From Sphingobacterium sp. UT-1RO-CII-1 (GTDB taxonomy: Bacteria > Bacteroidota > Bacteroidia > Sphingobacteriales > Sphingobacteriaceae), in NCBI RefSeq assembly GCF_026711005.1, contig NZ_JAPPVJ010000004.1, forward strand, positions 310,001 through 374,000: a stretch of DNA of 64,000 nucleotides. Reading direction: 5' to 3'. Position 1 is the stretch's first letter. Each line of letters starts with the position of its first letter. The translations under genes and the position numbers were made by a program. Under the pieces are notes generated by a model. The model was not told the DNA's origin and ran no database searches. It saw only the letters and a program-made list of their open reading frames with translations. This document shows, in pieces, positions 27,811 through 37,789 of the stretch.

Positions 27811-29457
27811 TTATTGGCTTAGTCGCTTGTTCCCTAGCTCTCTAAACTCTGATTTTTCTTTAAAATTCGGAAATGTTTTTTCCAGGCTTAAGGTATGGCC
27901 TATGTCAAAAAAAAGTTTTATATCTTCTATAATCCCAGTAAAGTCCCAGTTTTCGTCCACTTGATCGCTAGGCGCATGATAGCGACCAGCCATGGCTTTT
28001 TTTCTTTGTTCTAAAGCCTCTGATCCTTTTTCTATATAATCGCTACCGCTGCCCATAAAAAGACCCGGTATCCCAACTTTTACAAAGTTAAAATGGTCTG
28101 ACCGGTAAAACCCACCGGAAGAGGGATTGCTTTCGCCTTTCATTACGCGATCGAACTTAGCAGCGGACTTTTCTACATAATCTTCTATTTCTGTTTGTCC
28201 AATTCCAACTACGGATACATCTCTAGTTGCGCCAATTGCATTAAAAGCATCCATATTAATGTTTGCTACAGTTTTATTCAATGGGAAAATAGGGTTTTCA
28301 GCGTAATAAGCAGAGCCTAGTAAACCTTGTTCCTCGGCAGTTACTGCAAGAAAAACTATAGTTCTCTCTGGTTTTTTATCTGCAGCTTGAAATGCTTTTG
28401 CTATTTCAAATAATGCAGCTACACCGGCAGCATTGTCTATAGCGCCGTTATAAATAGAGTCGCCATTTACAGCTTCACCAATGCCTAAGTGATCCCAGTG
28501 TGCAGTGTATATAATTACTTCGTCTGGCCTGCTTGTTCCTTCAAGTTTTGCAATAACATTGTTAGATTGAGATGTTCTGTAATCATTGTTCAATTCTGTG
28601 CTCACTTTGATGTCAAGTGGAATGGCTTTAAAACCAGTTTTTTTAGCCGTTTCTTGGATGTCGCTAGAAATACCGGCTAAGGAAAATATTTTATTTGCTG
28701 TTTCGGTAGTTATCCAGCCTTCAATTTCGGTGAGAAGATCATCATTTACGAGGTTTAATTGTGGGCCGGTCCAGCCAGAACGTACTACATTCCAACCATA
28801 GCTTGCTGCTTTTGTATCATGTATTAATAGAACCCCGGCTGCTCCTTGTCGTGCAGCCTCTTCATACTTATAAGTCCAACGGCCATAATAGGTCATCGTA
28901 TCTGCTTTGAAAAGGTTTTTATTGTACATACCAGGGTCATTGACCATCGCTACTACTGTTTTTCCTTTAACATCGATCCCTTCATAATCATTCCAGTTAA
29001 ATTCGGGAGCTACTATACCAAAACCTACAAATACGAGTTCTGAGTTATCAACGTTAATTTTTTCTTTTAATTTTCTACTTCCAATAACATAATCATCTAA
29101 GTGATTTATGGTAACTTCTCCACTCTTTCCTTTGAAAGTTAATTTCTTATTAGTTGGAGTCGAAGTAGTTTCGACCATTGGAACCTCTTGAAAATATGAA
29201 TCCTGATTCCCAGGAGTCAATTTTAAATCTTCAAATTGTTTTTTTATATACTCTACTGTTAATGTATCGCCTTTGGTAAATGGCATTCTTCCCATAAATT
29301 CGTCGGAAGACAATTGTGTAACATAATTTTTGTAGGTCTCTATCGTGATAGCGGAGAGAGCTGAGGAGTCTAGTCCGTTTGTGTTTGTTGAGTTTACTGT
29401 CTGTTTACATGAGAATAATGTAGATATTAATACAGTAACGAGAAACATTTTTTTCAT
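27811..29457 (-). CDS. M28-family metallopeptidase lipoprotein with PA domain
   Basis: The 548-residue protein has a lipoprotein signal (LFSCKQ, C17), a PA insert (about 135-260), and an M28 zinc peptidase domain. Metal ligands can be seen in TAHWDHLG (His/Asp), IDNAAGVAAL (Asp), AVTAEEQGLLGS (catalytic Glu and ligand Glu), NINMDAF (Asp) and RSDHFNFVKVGIP (His). It should remove N-terminal amino acids from peptides at the cell envelope. Length is normal for lipoprotein M28 aminopeptidases in Bacteroidota. Confidence 0.9.
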   Translation of the reverse strand: MKKMFLVTVLISTLFSCKQTVNSTNTNGLDSSALSAITIETYKNYVTQLSSDEFMGRMPFTKGDTLTVEYIKKQFEDLKLTPGNQDSYFQEVPMVETTSTPTNKKLTFKGKSGEVTINHLDDYVIGSRKLKEKINVDNSELVFVGFGIVAPEFNWNDYEGIDVKGKTVVAMVNDPGMYNKNLFKADTMTYYGRWTYKYEEAARQGAAGVLLIHDTKAASYGWNVVRSGWTGPQLNLVNDDLLTEIEGWITTETANKIFSLAGISSDIQETAKKTGFKAIPLDIKVSTELNNDYRTSQSNNVIAKLEGTSRPDEVIIYTAHWDHLGIGEAVNGDSIYNGAIDNAAGVAALFEIAKAFQAADKKPERTIVFLAVTAEEQGLLGSAYYAENPIFPLNKTVANINMDAFNAIGATRDVSVVGIGQTEIEDYVEKSAAKFDRVMKGESNPSSGGFYRSDHFNFVKVGIPGLFMGSGSDYIEKGSEALEQRKKAMAGRYHAPSDQVDENWDFTGIIEDIKLFFDIGHTLSLEKTFPNFKEKSEFRELGNKRLSQ

Positions 29458-29597
29458 TTGTGTAATAAGGTAAAAAGTTCTGTTGTTAAAAGTACGAGTT
29501 TATTATTAGAAAGTATTCTATTATGGGGTGATTTTGTTTGTACTACACTTTCTGGTTAATACAGGTTGAATAATAAACAGACGAGGCAGCAATTTTT

Positions 29598-30227
29598 TCA
29601 CTCCTTTATTGTTGTAACCTCCGCAATAGGATGAAATAGATATGTTTTATTTGTGTTAATTTCTATGCATTTATAGCGTTTACGCAATTTTTCTTTTTTT
29701 TGAAATACCCGTCCATCTTTGATTTTAAAATAAGCTTCTTCGGGTATTGACTCTATTGTTTCTATTTGTTGAGCATTTTTATCGTGGTTACGTAATACCC
29801 GATATAAGTTTAAATCTGTGCAGCTCGAGGCCGCTGGGTTATCCATGTATTTTGTTATGGCAAAATGTATGTCTTCCGGAAATATTTGAAGCTTTAAAAA
29901 GGGTTCCATAAGAATTTTGAAATGAGTTTTCCATTCCATTCCGTGAGGTTTTACCTTGTTTTTGAACTGTTGCCAAGTCTTTAAATGAGCAAATTCATGT
30001 ATTGTAGTAATTAAAAAAGCATAAGGGTTTAAGTCATGATTTACTGATATTTTATGAGGTTCACCTTTAAAAGGTGCTGTATAATCTCCTAATTTAGTTT
30101 TTCGACTACGGGCTATTCTAAAAAGGCAACCAGAGTCTATTATCCAAGCAGCAATGATAGGTGCAGCTTGCTGTGGTATATACTTGCTTAATTGTTTTGA
30201 ATAGTTGTTGAGCATATTTACAAACAT
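29598..30227 (-). CDS. SprT-like zinc metalloprotease-domain protein
   Basis: The 209-residue cytoplasmic protein has the HExxH zinc motif HEFAH (H77-H81) after FLITTIH, with KPHGMEWKTHFKIL further on, typical of the SprT-like fold. Eukaryotic Spartan relatives repair DNA-protein crosslinks; the role of bacterial SprT is unclear. The start could also be the ATG four codons downstream (30215). It is divergent from the DUF4835/PorD-like gene with about 70 bases between. Confidence 0.82.
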   Translation of the reverse strand: MFVNMLNNYSKQLSKYIPQQAAPIIAAWIIDSGCLFRIARSRKTKLGDYTAPFKGEPHKISVNHDLNPYAFLITTIHEFAHLKTWQQFKNKVKPHGMEWKTHFKILMEPFLKLQIFPEDIHFAITKYMDNPAASSCTDLNLYRVLRNHDKNAQQIETIESIPEEAYFKIKDGRVFQKKEKLRKRYKCIEINTNKTYLFHPIAEVTTIKE

Positions 30228-30296
30228 ATTGTTTTTTGTTGAGATTGTTTATTCAATGAGTTTTCCTAAACAGGCATAAATATTTATCTTTGAAGT

Positions 30297-31205
30297 ATGA
30301 AGGTGATAAAAATTAGAAGTCTATTATTGCTGTTTTTTGTGCAATTTTTTTGTGCGGTAGAATTGATGGGGCAGGAGCTTAATGTCCGTGTAGAAATTCA
30401 ATCCCCTCAAGTGCAGAATACTAATAAAAGGGCTTTAGACATGTTGCAAAAAGTTATGCAAGATTTCTTGAATAATCGCTCTTGGACAACACTTAAAACA
30501 AATATTTCTGAAAGGATTGATGCAGCTTTATTAGTTACAGTATCTGAATGGGATGGGTCTAAGAATTTTAAAGCTTCTGCACAAGTGTTTTCTTATAGGC
30601 CTGTTTATGGTACAAACTATAATTCTACAATATTAGCTTATCATGATCGGAATTTTGATTTCTCTTATGTAGAAGGTGAGCAACTTGATTTTAATGAAAA
30701 TGAAAGCCGTAGTAGTCTGACTTCCCTGTTAGCATTTTATGCTAATATCATAATTGGTATGGATGCTGATACATTTAAACTGTATGGAGGGAATCAGTAT
30801 TTGACGAGTGCACGTACAATTTTAAATGCAGCTCAAAATAGTAGTGAACAAGGTTGGCGATCTATGGAATCATTAGAAAATAGGTATTGGTTAATTACTA
30901 ATTTATTAGATCGCCGATATCAGTCTTATCGTGACTTTTCTTATAATTACCATAGAGAGGGCTTAGATATAATGAGCCAGGATCAGCTTAAAGGACGGTC
31001 TGTGATGTTAGCTCAGTTAGATAAATTGAAAGAGGTCGATAGAAATCAAACTGGTAATGTTGTCACATCTGTTCTTTTTTCAGCTAAGTCTAATGAGTTT
31101 GTAGGTGTGTTCAGTAAGTTGCCAGGTAATGAGGGAAATAAAGTTTTTAACACATTGGTGGCATTAGATCCTAGTAATACAGCTAAATATGAAGCTTTGC
31201 GCTAG
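30297..31205 (+). CDS. DUF4835 family protein (PorD-like)
   Basis: The 302-residue protein has a signal peptide (cleavage near LMGQE) and matches the DUF4835 family: ELNVRVEIQSPQVQNTNKR, the FKASAQVFSYRPVYGTNY segment, and ANIIIGMDADTFKLYGG. The family is linked with type IX secretion under the name PorD in some annotation. It commonly lies before recN, as here with 47 bases between. No other type IX gene is in the window, so the secretion link is from the family only. Confidence 0.75.
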   Translation: MKVIKIRSLLLLFFVQFFCAVELMGQELNVRVEIQSPQVQNTNKRALDMLQKVMQDFLNNRSWTTLKTNISERIDAALLVTVSEWDGSKNFKASAQVFSYRPVYGTNYNSTILAYHDRNFDFSYVEGEQLDFNENESRSSLTSLLAFYANIIIGMDADTFKLYGGNQYLTSARTILNAAQNSSEQGWRSMESLENRYWLITNLLDRRYQSYRDFSYNYHREGLDIMSQDQLKGRSVMLAQLDKLKEVDRNQTGNVVTSVLFSAKSNEFVGVFSKLPGNEGNKVFNTLVALDPSNTAKYEALR

Positions 31206-31252
31206 ATGATGTACATGAAAATAAGAAGATAGAAAACTATAGCTTTTATAAT

Positions 31253-32917
31253 ATGCTTAACAGATTGTTTATTAAAAATTATGCATTGATTGAAAACTTA
31301 GATATTCAATTTGATGCAGGTTTAAACATAATAACAGGGGAGACTGGAGCCGGTAAATCAATTATAATGGGTGCTTTAGGTCTTATTTTAGGCAATAGAG
31401 CGGAGGGGCGTCATTTTTTTAGGAATGATCAGAAATGTGTAATTGAAGGGCATTTTGAAATTGCAGCTTACGATCTTAAAAGTTATTTTCAAGAGCATGA
31501 TTTGGATTATGAATCCGAGACCATTATTCGGCGAGAGCTTTCTGTTGAAGGAAAATCCCGCTCTTTTATTAATGACTCACCTGTTACTTTAAATGTATTG
31601 CGAAGTTTAGGTGAGAAACTAATCGATATACATTCTCAGCACGCTACTTTACAGATCAGTACGGAACAGTTTCAGTTGTTACTTTTGGATAGCGTTGCTA
31701 AAAATGCACATATTCATACAGATTATAATGCAAGGCTGAAAGACTATAAGAAAAGTTTACAGGCTTTGCATACTTTAGAAGAAACTATTCAGCAAAGTAA
31801 TTTAGAGCTTGATTTTAATCAATTTCAGTATGATGAATTAGCACAGGCAAACCTTGTTGCTGATGAACAGGATGATTTGGAAGAAGAACTAAAGAAACTA
31901 GAAAACGCAGAGGAAATAAAAAGAGGGCTTTTAGCTGCTACATCTCTCCTCGATGGACAGGAGCAGCCAATCGTAGAAAGGTTAAAAGAAGTTACAGGGC
32001 ATTTGCAAAATGTAGCGCACTATTTGGTAGATGCCAAGGAGTTGTCTGAACGTTTAAATAGTGTTTGGATAGAAGTGAAGGATATTGCTGCGGAGGTAGA
32101 ACACATGGGAGATGAAGTGCAGATGGATGAAAGTCGATTAAGTTTTCTCAATGAACGTTTAAGTACATTTTATAATTTACAGAAAAAGCATAAAGTTGAG
32201 AGCGTCTCTGAACTTATTGTTTTACGAGATGAGTTGGAAAAGAAGATTTTAGCTGTAAGCAATCAAGAGGGGCTTCTTTTCGAACTAAAAGAGACGGTTA
32301 ATAGAAATAAGCAAACACTACAGCTAGCAGCTAAAACCCTAACAGAATCTCGTGAGTCTGTAGTTGAGAGAGTCGAAAAACATGTAGAGGGTGTGTTAAG
32401 CGAAGTAGGGATGGAAAACGCAAAGCTAAAGATACAATTAAATACAGTATCTATAGATAAGTTTAAGACGAATGGTGCTGATCATGTGGCTTTTTTATTT
32501 TCAGCTAATAAAGGACAAGAGCTCCAATCTATTGATAAGGTTGCCTCGGGAGGAGAGTTGTCCCGTGTCATGTTAGCTATGAAATCTTTGGTAGCAGAAA
32601 CGTCCTCATTGCCCACAATTATATTTGATGAAATAGATACTGGAATTTCGGGAGAAGTAGCATTAAAAGTAGGGGAGATTATGGAACGTCTTTCTATGAA
32701 TATGCAGGTATTGGCCATATCTCATTTGCCGCAAATTGCGTCGAAAGGAAATGCTCATTTTAAGGTGTTTAAGCAAGATGATGGTAATCGTACAACAACA
32801 TCAATTGTGTTGTTAAATCGAGAGGATAGAGTCGTAGAAATTGCTCAAATGCTAAGTGGAGCAAATCCCAGAGAATCTGCCTTACAACATGCCCGGGAAC
32901 TCATTTCTAATCAGTAA
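31253..32917 (+). CDS. recN: DNA repair protein RecN
   Basis: The 554-residue SMC-like ATPase helps repair double-strand breaks. It has Walker A GETGAGKS (G29-S36), two coiled-coil stretches (about 150-215 and 270-370), the ABC-type signature ASGGELSRVMLAMKSL, Walker B TIIFDEIDTGISGEVA and the switch histidine in AISHLPQIAS. Length is normal. It is probably co-transcribed with the DUF4835 gene and ends at a bidirectional terminator. Confidence 0.96.
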   Translation: MLNRLFIKNYALIENLDIQFDAGLNIITGETGAGKSIIMGALGLILGNRAEGRHFFRNDQKCVIEGHFEIAAYDLKSYFQEHDLDYESETIIRRELSVEGKSRSFINDSPVTLNVLRSLGEKLIDIHSQHATLQISTEQFQLLLLDSVAKNAHIHTDYNARLKDYKKSLQALHTLEETIQQSNLELDFNQFQYDELAQANLVADEQDDLEEELKKLENAEEIKRGLLAATSLLDGQEQPIVERLKEVTGHLQNVAHYLVDAKELSERLNSVWIEVKDIAAEVEHMGDEVQMDESRLSFLNERLSTFYNLQKKHKVESVSELIVLRDELEKKILAVSNQEGLLFELKETVNRNKQTLQLAAKTLTESRESVVERVEKHVEGVLSEVGMENAKLKIQLNTVSIDKFKTNGADHVAFLFSANKGQELQSIDKVASGGELSRVMLAMKSLVAETSSLPTIIFDEIDTGISGEVALKVGEIMERLSMNMQVLAISHLPQIASKGNAHFKVFKQDDGNRTTTSIVLLNREDRVVEIAQMLSGANPRESALQHARELISNQ

Positions 32918-32942
32918 TATTATTCCCTTTATTAAAATAATG

Positions 32943-32970
32943 ATAGCCCCTAAATAATATGGGGCTATTT
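32943..32970. terminator. Bidirectional terminator between recN and the antiporter gene
   Basis: ATAGCCCC (32943-32950) pairs with GGGGCTAT (32961-32968), followed by TTTT; serves both convergent genes. Confidence 0.8.
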
Positions 32971-32973
32971 TAG

Positions 32974-35250
32974 TTAGTCTCGATCTTTTATTAACAATGT
33001 AGATGGAATATCCGAAATCCAACGGTTTTGATCATTAAATAACTCTTTCCAGCTTTCTGTACTTAGTATAATAAGATCTTGCTCTTTAATAAAGTCGTTA
33101 TTAATCTCGAAATCAGTATAACGTGTTATGTGGTTGGGAGCAACATGTTCAATAGAACGGATGAGTTCCAGTGCTGTTGTATCTTGTTGTATGATATTTT
33201 TATTGTCAATAATTATGACTTGAGATTGTACGTTATGGATAAATTTTCGGATATATTTAATCAGTTTTAAGTCATTTATATGATATATGAGCAAAACTAT
33301 TTTATTTGCAATTTCGAAGTCGTTATCTATGAAAACACCAACGGATATTTTGGTTTTATGCAAAATTTGTTGTGTGCTGTAGGAGAAGATCGAGTTTTCG
33401 AGTAAGTTGTCACGTTCTAAAACTTGAAACATGATCTTTTCAGGATTGATTATTCTGGTTGTAAAGCCAAAAAGACGACCCAATAAACTACCTTCGAAGA
33501 TAGATTGTCCTACACCGATTAAGAGTAAATCGTACGGCCCTTCGTTGGTTATTTCTACAATATCACGCTCTATATTATTAGAGGCTTTGAATAAGGTCGT
33601 TATTTGTTGATCAATTAATAGAGATTCGTTAACGATAGGTGCAAAACTTTCCTGTTCATATTGATCAGCATTATATTTGTGTAAATCATTAGTCGGGGTT
33701 AAATGCACTGCGGTGATCGTCGTACTTTTATCCATTTTTTTAATCATATTTTGTGCAAGTCGCAAGAGGGTTTTACCTCGTTCAGGTGCACCAAAAGATA
33801 TTAATAGATTGTATTTTCCGTGCGTACTTATTTCGCCTGGTATAATAGATGATTTTCCTTTAAAAACTTTATTAATTAAATCAATTGCCGGTCCCGTCAT
33901 AAACGTAGTTATCAACGCCATAATAACCATCATAGCAAATATCTCTGGAGTAAGTATACCTAAATCATAACCTATGTTTAAGACAACGAGTTCCATAAGT
34001 CCTCTTGTGTTCATAAGTGCTCCTATGGTGAGGCTGTCTTTCCAGTTTTGACCAACAAAACGAGCTGCCAGAGCACTTCCTAAAAACTTTCCCACAACAG
34101 CCACTAAAATTATTAAACCTGTTACTTTCCAGAGGTATGGTTGGTCAAGAAGTCCTATTTGTGTACGTAGACCAGTATAAACAAAAAATAAAGGGAGTAG
34201 TAAAACTAAAGCTACATCTTCAACTTTTTCGATAAAAAGGGCTCGAAATTTGGTGTTCTCTGGCATAATTGCTCCAGCAATAAATGCTCCGAACAAAGCG
34301 TGTATGCCAATAACCTCTGTTAGATATGAAGATATAATCAGAGTAATAAAAAATATAGCGACAATGGGCTTTGTAAGGTTTTCCCGTGAGCTATGCATAT
34401 CACCTACGCGCTTTAGAAAAGGGCGTACTAATTTTATCATTATAAAAACATAAGCTAACGCTAATACTATGATATATAATGCGCTTAAAAATGAACCGGC
34501 CTTTACAATAGCAATGACTGCCGCTAGTATGCACCAAGCTGTAATGTCATCAGCTGCAGCACAAGTAATAACTATTGTGCCTAATTTAGTTTTTTGAAGG
34601 TTACGTTCCTGCACTATTCTTGCGAGGACGGGGAAGGCTGTAATACTCATTGAAATTCCTATAAATAGAGCAAAAGACGAAAAAGCTATACCTACGGGAG
34701 CAAAGTTTGTGTAAATAAAGTAGGCTAAAGTAACACCTAGGGCAAAAGGGAAAATGATACTGGCATGACTAATTACAATGGCATCGTGTGCTTTGTTTTG
34801 TAAAACTTTTAAATCAAGTTCCATTCCTATCACGAACATAAATAATACTAGACCAATCTGACTCAAAAACTGTAGGTTGTTAAGTGATTCTATAGGGAAT
34901 AGTACAGCAGAAAACTCTGGATAATACATGCCCAAAAGTGAAGGGCCTAAAGCTATACCTGCTACTATTTCGCCGATAACCGTTGGTTGTCCTATTTTCT
35001 TAAATAACCAGCCAAACAATCTAGCCACTAGTATAATTATAAATATTTGAGCCAATAATATGGCTAGAGGGTGTTGTAAATTGTGTGACATTGTAGTTAG
35101 AAACTCTTCCCATTGCGAGTTTCCATAAGACTCAATAACGATATCTCGACCTATTTCCATATTCTTTCCCTGAATAATAATCCAATAAATCAGTATTGAA
35201 AACACTCCAATTATGCCAACGTAAAAGAATGTACTTTTTATTTTTTTCAT
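32974..35250 (-). CDS. Cation:proton antiporter (CPA2) with C-terminal universal-stress-like domains
   Basis: The 758-residue protein has an N-terminal signal-anchor, about twelve membrane segments of the Na+/H+ exchanger fold (about 55-455), and a cytoplasmic tail (about 470-758) resembling tandem universal stress protein domains (KYNLLISFGAPERGKTLLRL, then GPYDLLLIGVGQSIFEGSLLGRL split between residues 570 and 600). The conserved exchanger features ALGPSLLG and GAFIAGAIMP are present. It likely exchanges K+ or Na+ for H+ under control of the tail. Single-gene unit, converging with recN. Confidence 0.88.
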   Translation of the reverse strand: MKKIKSTFFYVGIIGVFSILIYWIIIQGKNMEIGRDIVIESYGNSQWEEFLTTMSHNLQHPLAILLAQIFIIILVARLFGWLFKKIGQPTVIGEIVAGIALGPSLLGMYYPEFSAVLFPIESLNNLQFLSQIGLVLFMFVIGMELDLKVLQNKAHDAIVISHASIIFPFALGVTLAYFIYTNFAPVGIAFSSFALFIGISMSITAFPVLARIVQERNLQKTKLGTIVITCAAADDITAWCILAAVIAIVKAGSFLSALYIIVLALAYVFIMIKLVRPFLKRVGDMHSSRENLTKPIVAIFFITLIISSYLTEVIGIHALFGAFIAGAIMPENTKFRALFIEKVEDVALVLLLPLFFVYTGLRTQIGLLDQPYLWKVTGLIILVAVVGKFLGSALAARFVGQNWKDSLTIGALMNTRGLMELVVLNIGYDLGILTPEIFAMMVIMALITTFMTGPAIDLINKVFKGKSSIIPGEISTHGKYNLLISFGAPERGKTLLRLAQNMIKKMDKSTTITAVHLTPTNDLHKYNADQYEQESFAPIVNESLLIDQQITTLFKASNNIERDIVEITNEGPYDLLLIGVGQSIFEGSLLGRLFGFTTRIINPEKIMFQVLERDNLLENSIFSYSTQQILHKTKISVGVFIDNDFEIANKIVLLIYHINDLKLIKYIRKFIHNVQSQVIIIDNKNIIQQDTTALELIRSIEHVAPNHITRYTDFEINNDFIKEQDLIILSTESWKELFNDQNRWISDIPSTLLIKDRD

Positions 35251-35412
35251 CTTTAATTCTGTTTCAGTGAGGCTAATGAATACCTTTTTGTAAATTAATA
35301 ACGTGAAATTAAGGATTGAAAGGAGCTTAATTTTTGCTTATGTAACAAGTGAGGAATAATATGTGATAATGTTGATGTTTTTTGTAACGAAAGTGAAATT
35401 AGTCCCTGTGGA

Positions 35413-36126
35413 TTACAAATTTATTTTTTCTATAAAGTTAGATTTATAGCGATCGCTTAATATAAAGGTTTTAAAAGTGTTATTTTCCTCTTGTATAGTA
35501 CTTGTAATTTCATCATATGAAAAAGCATGTACGATATTGAGAGCAATCAATTCTTTTTTGTTGACTCGGCAAAAAGAAGATGGCGGGAGTAATGCCTCAA
35601 GGTTACGAAAAGAAATGTTTTTGAGCGTTACTTCATTGCCATTTGCCAAAGAGACAATTTTGTCACGACTATCAGTAGAGGTTTTTATATAACGTATCTG
35701 GTCAAAGTGAAGTATAAACTTTCCTATATCGCTATTGAGCTGGATGAAAGTCTTTTTTAATGGCACTTGTACTTTATGTGTAGCCTTATTTATAGCTAAC
35801 TTTAAACGATCTAATTTTAGCGGCTTTCTAATATAATCGATTGCTTGTAAGTCGAATGCGTCAGCTGCATATTCACTATAGGCCGTTGTGAAAATTATAC
35901 CTTTGCCCTTAATGAAATCAGCCAGTTGGATGCCCGTGATTTCTGGCATTTCAATGTCCATAATAACGATGTCGTATTCGATATTCATCTGTTGTTTTAA
36001 AAAATCGTTAGGATTATTAAATGCTTTTACCACCTCTATATTAGGTATTTGTTCGCAAAGAAGCTTTAAATAGGTTAGACTATGGAGTTCATCGTCTAGT
36101 AGCAAGCATTTTAGTTTTGTGTTCAA
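35413..36126 (-). CDS. LytTR-family response regulator (second locus)
   Basis: The 237-residue protein has a receiver domain with LLLDDE, the phosphoacceptor aspartate in IVIMDIEMPEITG (about residue 56), TTAYSEYA and YIRKPL. A LytTR domain follows (about 135-235), with the conserved core shortened and FCRVNKKELIAL in place of the usual RVHRS. Its start overlaps the kinase gene by 38 bases, so translation is probably coupled. Upstream membrane gene and kinase complete the operon. Confidence 0.88.
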   Translation of the reverse strand: MNTKLKCLLLDDELHSLTYLKLLCEQIPNIEVVKAFNNPNDFLKQQMNIEYDIVIMDIEMPEITGIQLADFIKGKGIIFTTAYSEYAADAFDLQAIDYIRKPLKLDRLKLAINKATHKVQVPLKKTFIQLNSDIGKFILHFDQIRYIKTSTDSRDKIVSLANGNEVTLKNISFRNLEALLPPSSFCRVNKKELIALNIVHAFSYDEITSTIQEENNTFKTFILSDRYKSNFIEKINL

Positions 36127-36841
36127 GTAAGTCGATTTTTAAATGAGCAATATAAACATCATTTTCAGTAAATTTATCCAATTTATAACTGTCTTTATAG
36201 ATAATGTCTAATCTTTGTGTGATGGTTTTAGAACCAAAGCCCTGTTTTTCTTTTTTTAGAGGTGCTTTTTTTGATATTTTATTAGCAACCGTTAAAGAAA
36301 AAATATTGTTTTGAAATTCAAATGATATAACTATGAACGAATTTTGGCTTTGGATATCAGCGTGTTTGAATGCATTCTCTATGAGGTCTATGCAAAGAAA
36401 TGGAGCTATTAAATTTTGCTTATACAGTAATTCACCTTCATGTATGTTCTTTTTGATTTTTAGATCAAACAAAGGGCTTAACTTTACCTTGTAAATCTCG
36501 ATAAGATTAAGTGCAAAATTGATTTCTTGCTCTGGTGATACGTATTTTTTGTCACTTTCATATAAAATATAATCTAATACATTTGAGAGAGAATTTAAGC
36601 TATGATATGTTTGATAGGCGTGTGATTGAATAGTATTCAATACATTTTTAAATAAATGTGGATTAAGCTTGTAATCGATATCTATAAGTTGTTGAGAATG
36701 TACTGTGTTTTCAAGTTTGGCTACTTGTTCTTGTAACTTTTTGCTAGCTTTTTTTTGTTTTATCCACATTATTCCAAACAATACTGTTAAAGCAAAACAG
36801 CTTCCTATAAGTATAATTTCATACATGTGACAGTTCATCAA
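36089..36841 (-). CDS. LytS-like histidine kinase, short and divergent
   Basis: The 250-residue protein has a single membrane segment (about 7-25) and a coiled linker, then a divergent His_kinase motif LNPHLFKNVLNTIQSHA with the histidine conserved but the usual PHFLFN changed. The ATPase N-box reads FLCIDLIENAFKHAD and the G-box GFGSKTITQRL. With no sensor domain, it may sense through its membrane segment or the PLDc_N-like partner encoded just upstream, whose stop abuts its start codon. Confidence 0.82.
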   Translation of the reverse strand: MMNCHMYEIILIGSCFALTVLFGIMWIKQKKASKKLQEQVAKLENTVHSQQLIDIDYKLNPHLFKNVLNTIQSHAYQTYHSLNSLSNVLDYILYESDKKYVSPEQEINFALNLIEIYKVKLSPLFDLKIKKNIHEGELLYKQNLIAPFLCIDLIENAFKHADIQSQNSFIVISFEFQNNIFSLTVANKISKKAPLKKEKQGFGSKTITQRLDIIYKDSYKLDKFTENDVYIAHLKIDLLEHKTKMLATRR

Positions 36842-37078
36842 TTATTTATTTTTCTCAATATATCTATTTTTTCCAACTAGCCAATAAATCAAGCTACCTA
36901 TTAAAGGAGCTAACACTATAAGAACAAGCCATAAAAGACGGTTTTGCCTAGAAATATTTTGGTTTGACACCACGTGAAACACAGATATAACGATAATGAT
37001 GACAATTGGAATAATGAACATAAAGAGAATAATAAGCTCCTGTATTCCAATGTTTATAAAATTTAAAGAAGTACTCAT
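36842..37078 (-). CDS. PLDc_N-type small membrane protein
   Basis: The 78-residue protein has two membrane segments (about 14-36 and 48-66) with the SRQNRLLWLVLIVLAPLIGSLIYWLVG pattern split near residues 43-69, matching the phospholipase D-nuclease N-terminal (PLDc_N) family. It contains no PLD catalytic motif. It is the first gene of the LytS/LytTR operon and may be an accessory sensor; this is inferred from position only. Confidence 0.75.
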   Translation of the reverse strand: MSTSLNFINIGIQELIILFMFIIPIVIIIVISVFHVVSNQNISRQNRLLWLVLIVLAPLIGSLIYWLVGKNRYIEKNK

Positions 37079-37287
37079 ATTTTAATTAGCGTTTATTTTT
37101 AGATTTCTGTTTGCAATTTAAAAGTACTTAAAAAAAGAGAGTTTATTTTTGTGAGACTTATATTTGTACAATTTTCCTGATTTTATTATTTAAAGTAATT
37201 TACTTTTATTAAAATTATGGTTTCAACTCGTTGTTTTGCTTTTTATTGTGTTATTTTTAATGAAAATTCACCAATTACGTATAAACT

Positions 37288-37665
37288 ATGAAACTACTTA
37301 TTAAAGTAAATGAAATCGCCATTGGTCCTTTTCTTTATACTGCTTATATTTTTTCTCATAAGGAAGAGGATAAAATCGGTTTTGGTATTTTCTTGGATGG
37401 CTTTAAAAACCCTATGATTATGTTTGAAGCAGTAGATGATATTCAGGTGAAAATTAATGTTAGTGAAAATCAAGTGCGTTATATTGGGGAGCAAAGTCAG
37501 TCGGATAGCAATCAGCGGCAAGCATACTATAAAGATTTTATGAACTTTGTAAAATCTAGTGAGCTGCTTGCAGCTAAGCAGATATTCCCATACAAAAAAA
37601 TGGAATACCTTGCCGATTATCGTCATCTTGCCAGAATTAGGGAACTCTATTTGCTGGGAAAGTAG
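37288..37665 (+). CDS. Conserved hypothetical protein
   Basis: I do not recognise a family. The 125-residue soluble protein has a beta-rich N-terminal half (MKLLIKVNEIAIGPFLYTAY, FGIFLDGFKNPMIMFEA) and a helical C-terminal part with several arginines (YLADYRHLARIRELYLLG). No signal peptide. It is divergent from the PLDc_N operon and followed by an imperfect terminator hairpin. Confidence 0.55.
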   Translation: MKLLIKVNEIAIGPFLYTAYIFSHKEEDKIGFGIFLDGFKNPMIMFEAVDDIQVKINVSENQVRYIGEQSQSDSNQRQAYYKDFMNFVKSSELLAAKQIFPYKKMEYLADYRHLARIRELYLLGK

Positions 37666-37686
37666 GAAAAGTTGTTGATAATAAAA

Positions 37687-37715
37687 AAACGCCGCACCTT
37701 GTAGATGCGACGTTT
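37687..37715 (+). terminator. Imperfect terminator hairpin after the hypothetical gene
   Basis: AAACGCCGCA (37687-37696) pairs with TGCGACGTTT (37706-37715) with one mismatch. No long T-run follows, but A-rich flanks would give a T-rich tail on the minus strand. Confidence 0.5.
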
Positions 37716-37789
37716 ACACTATACACTTGAAACAAATATTATTTTAACTACCTTTTACCTTATATAGATTTCATTAGTATCAAATTCAA

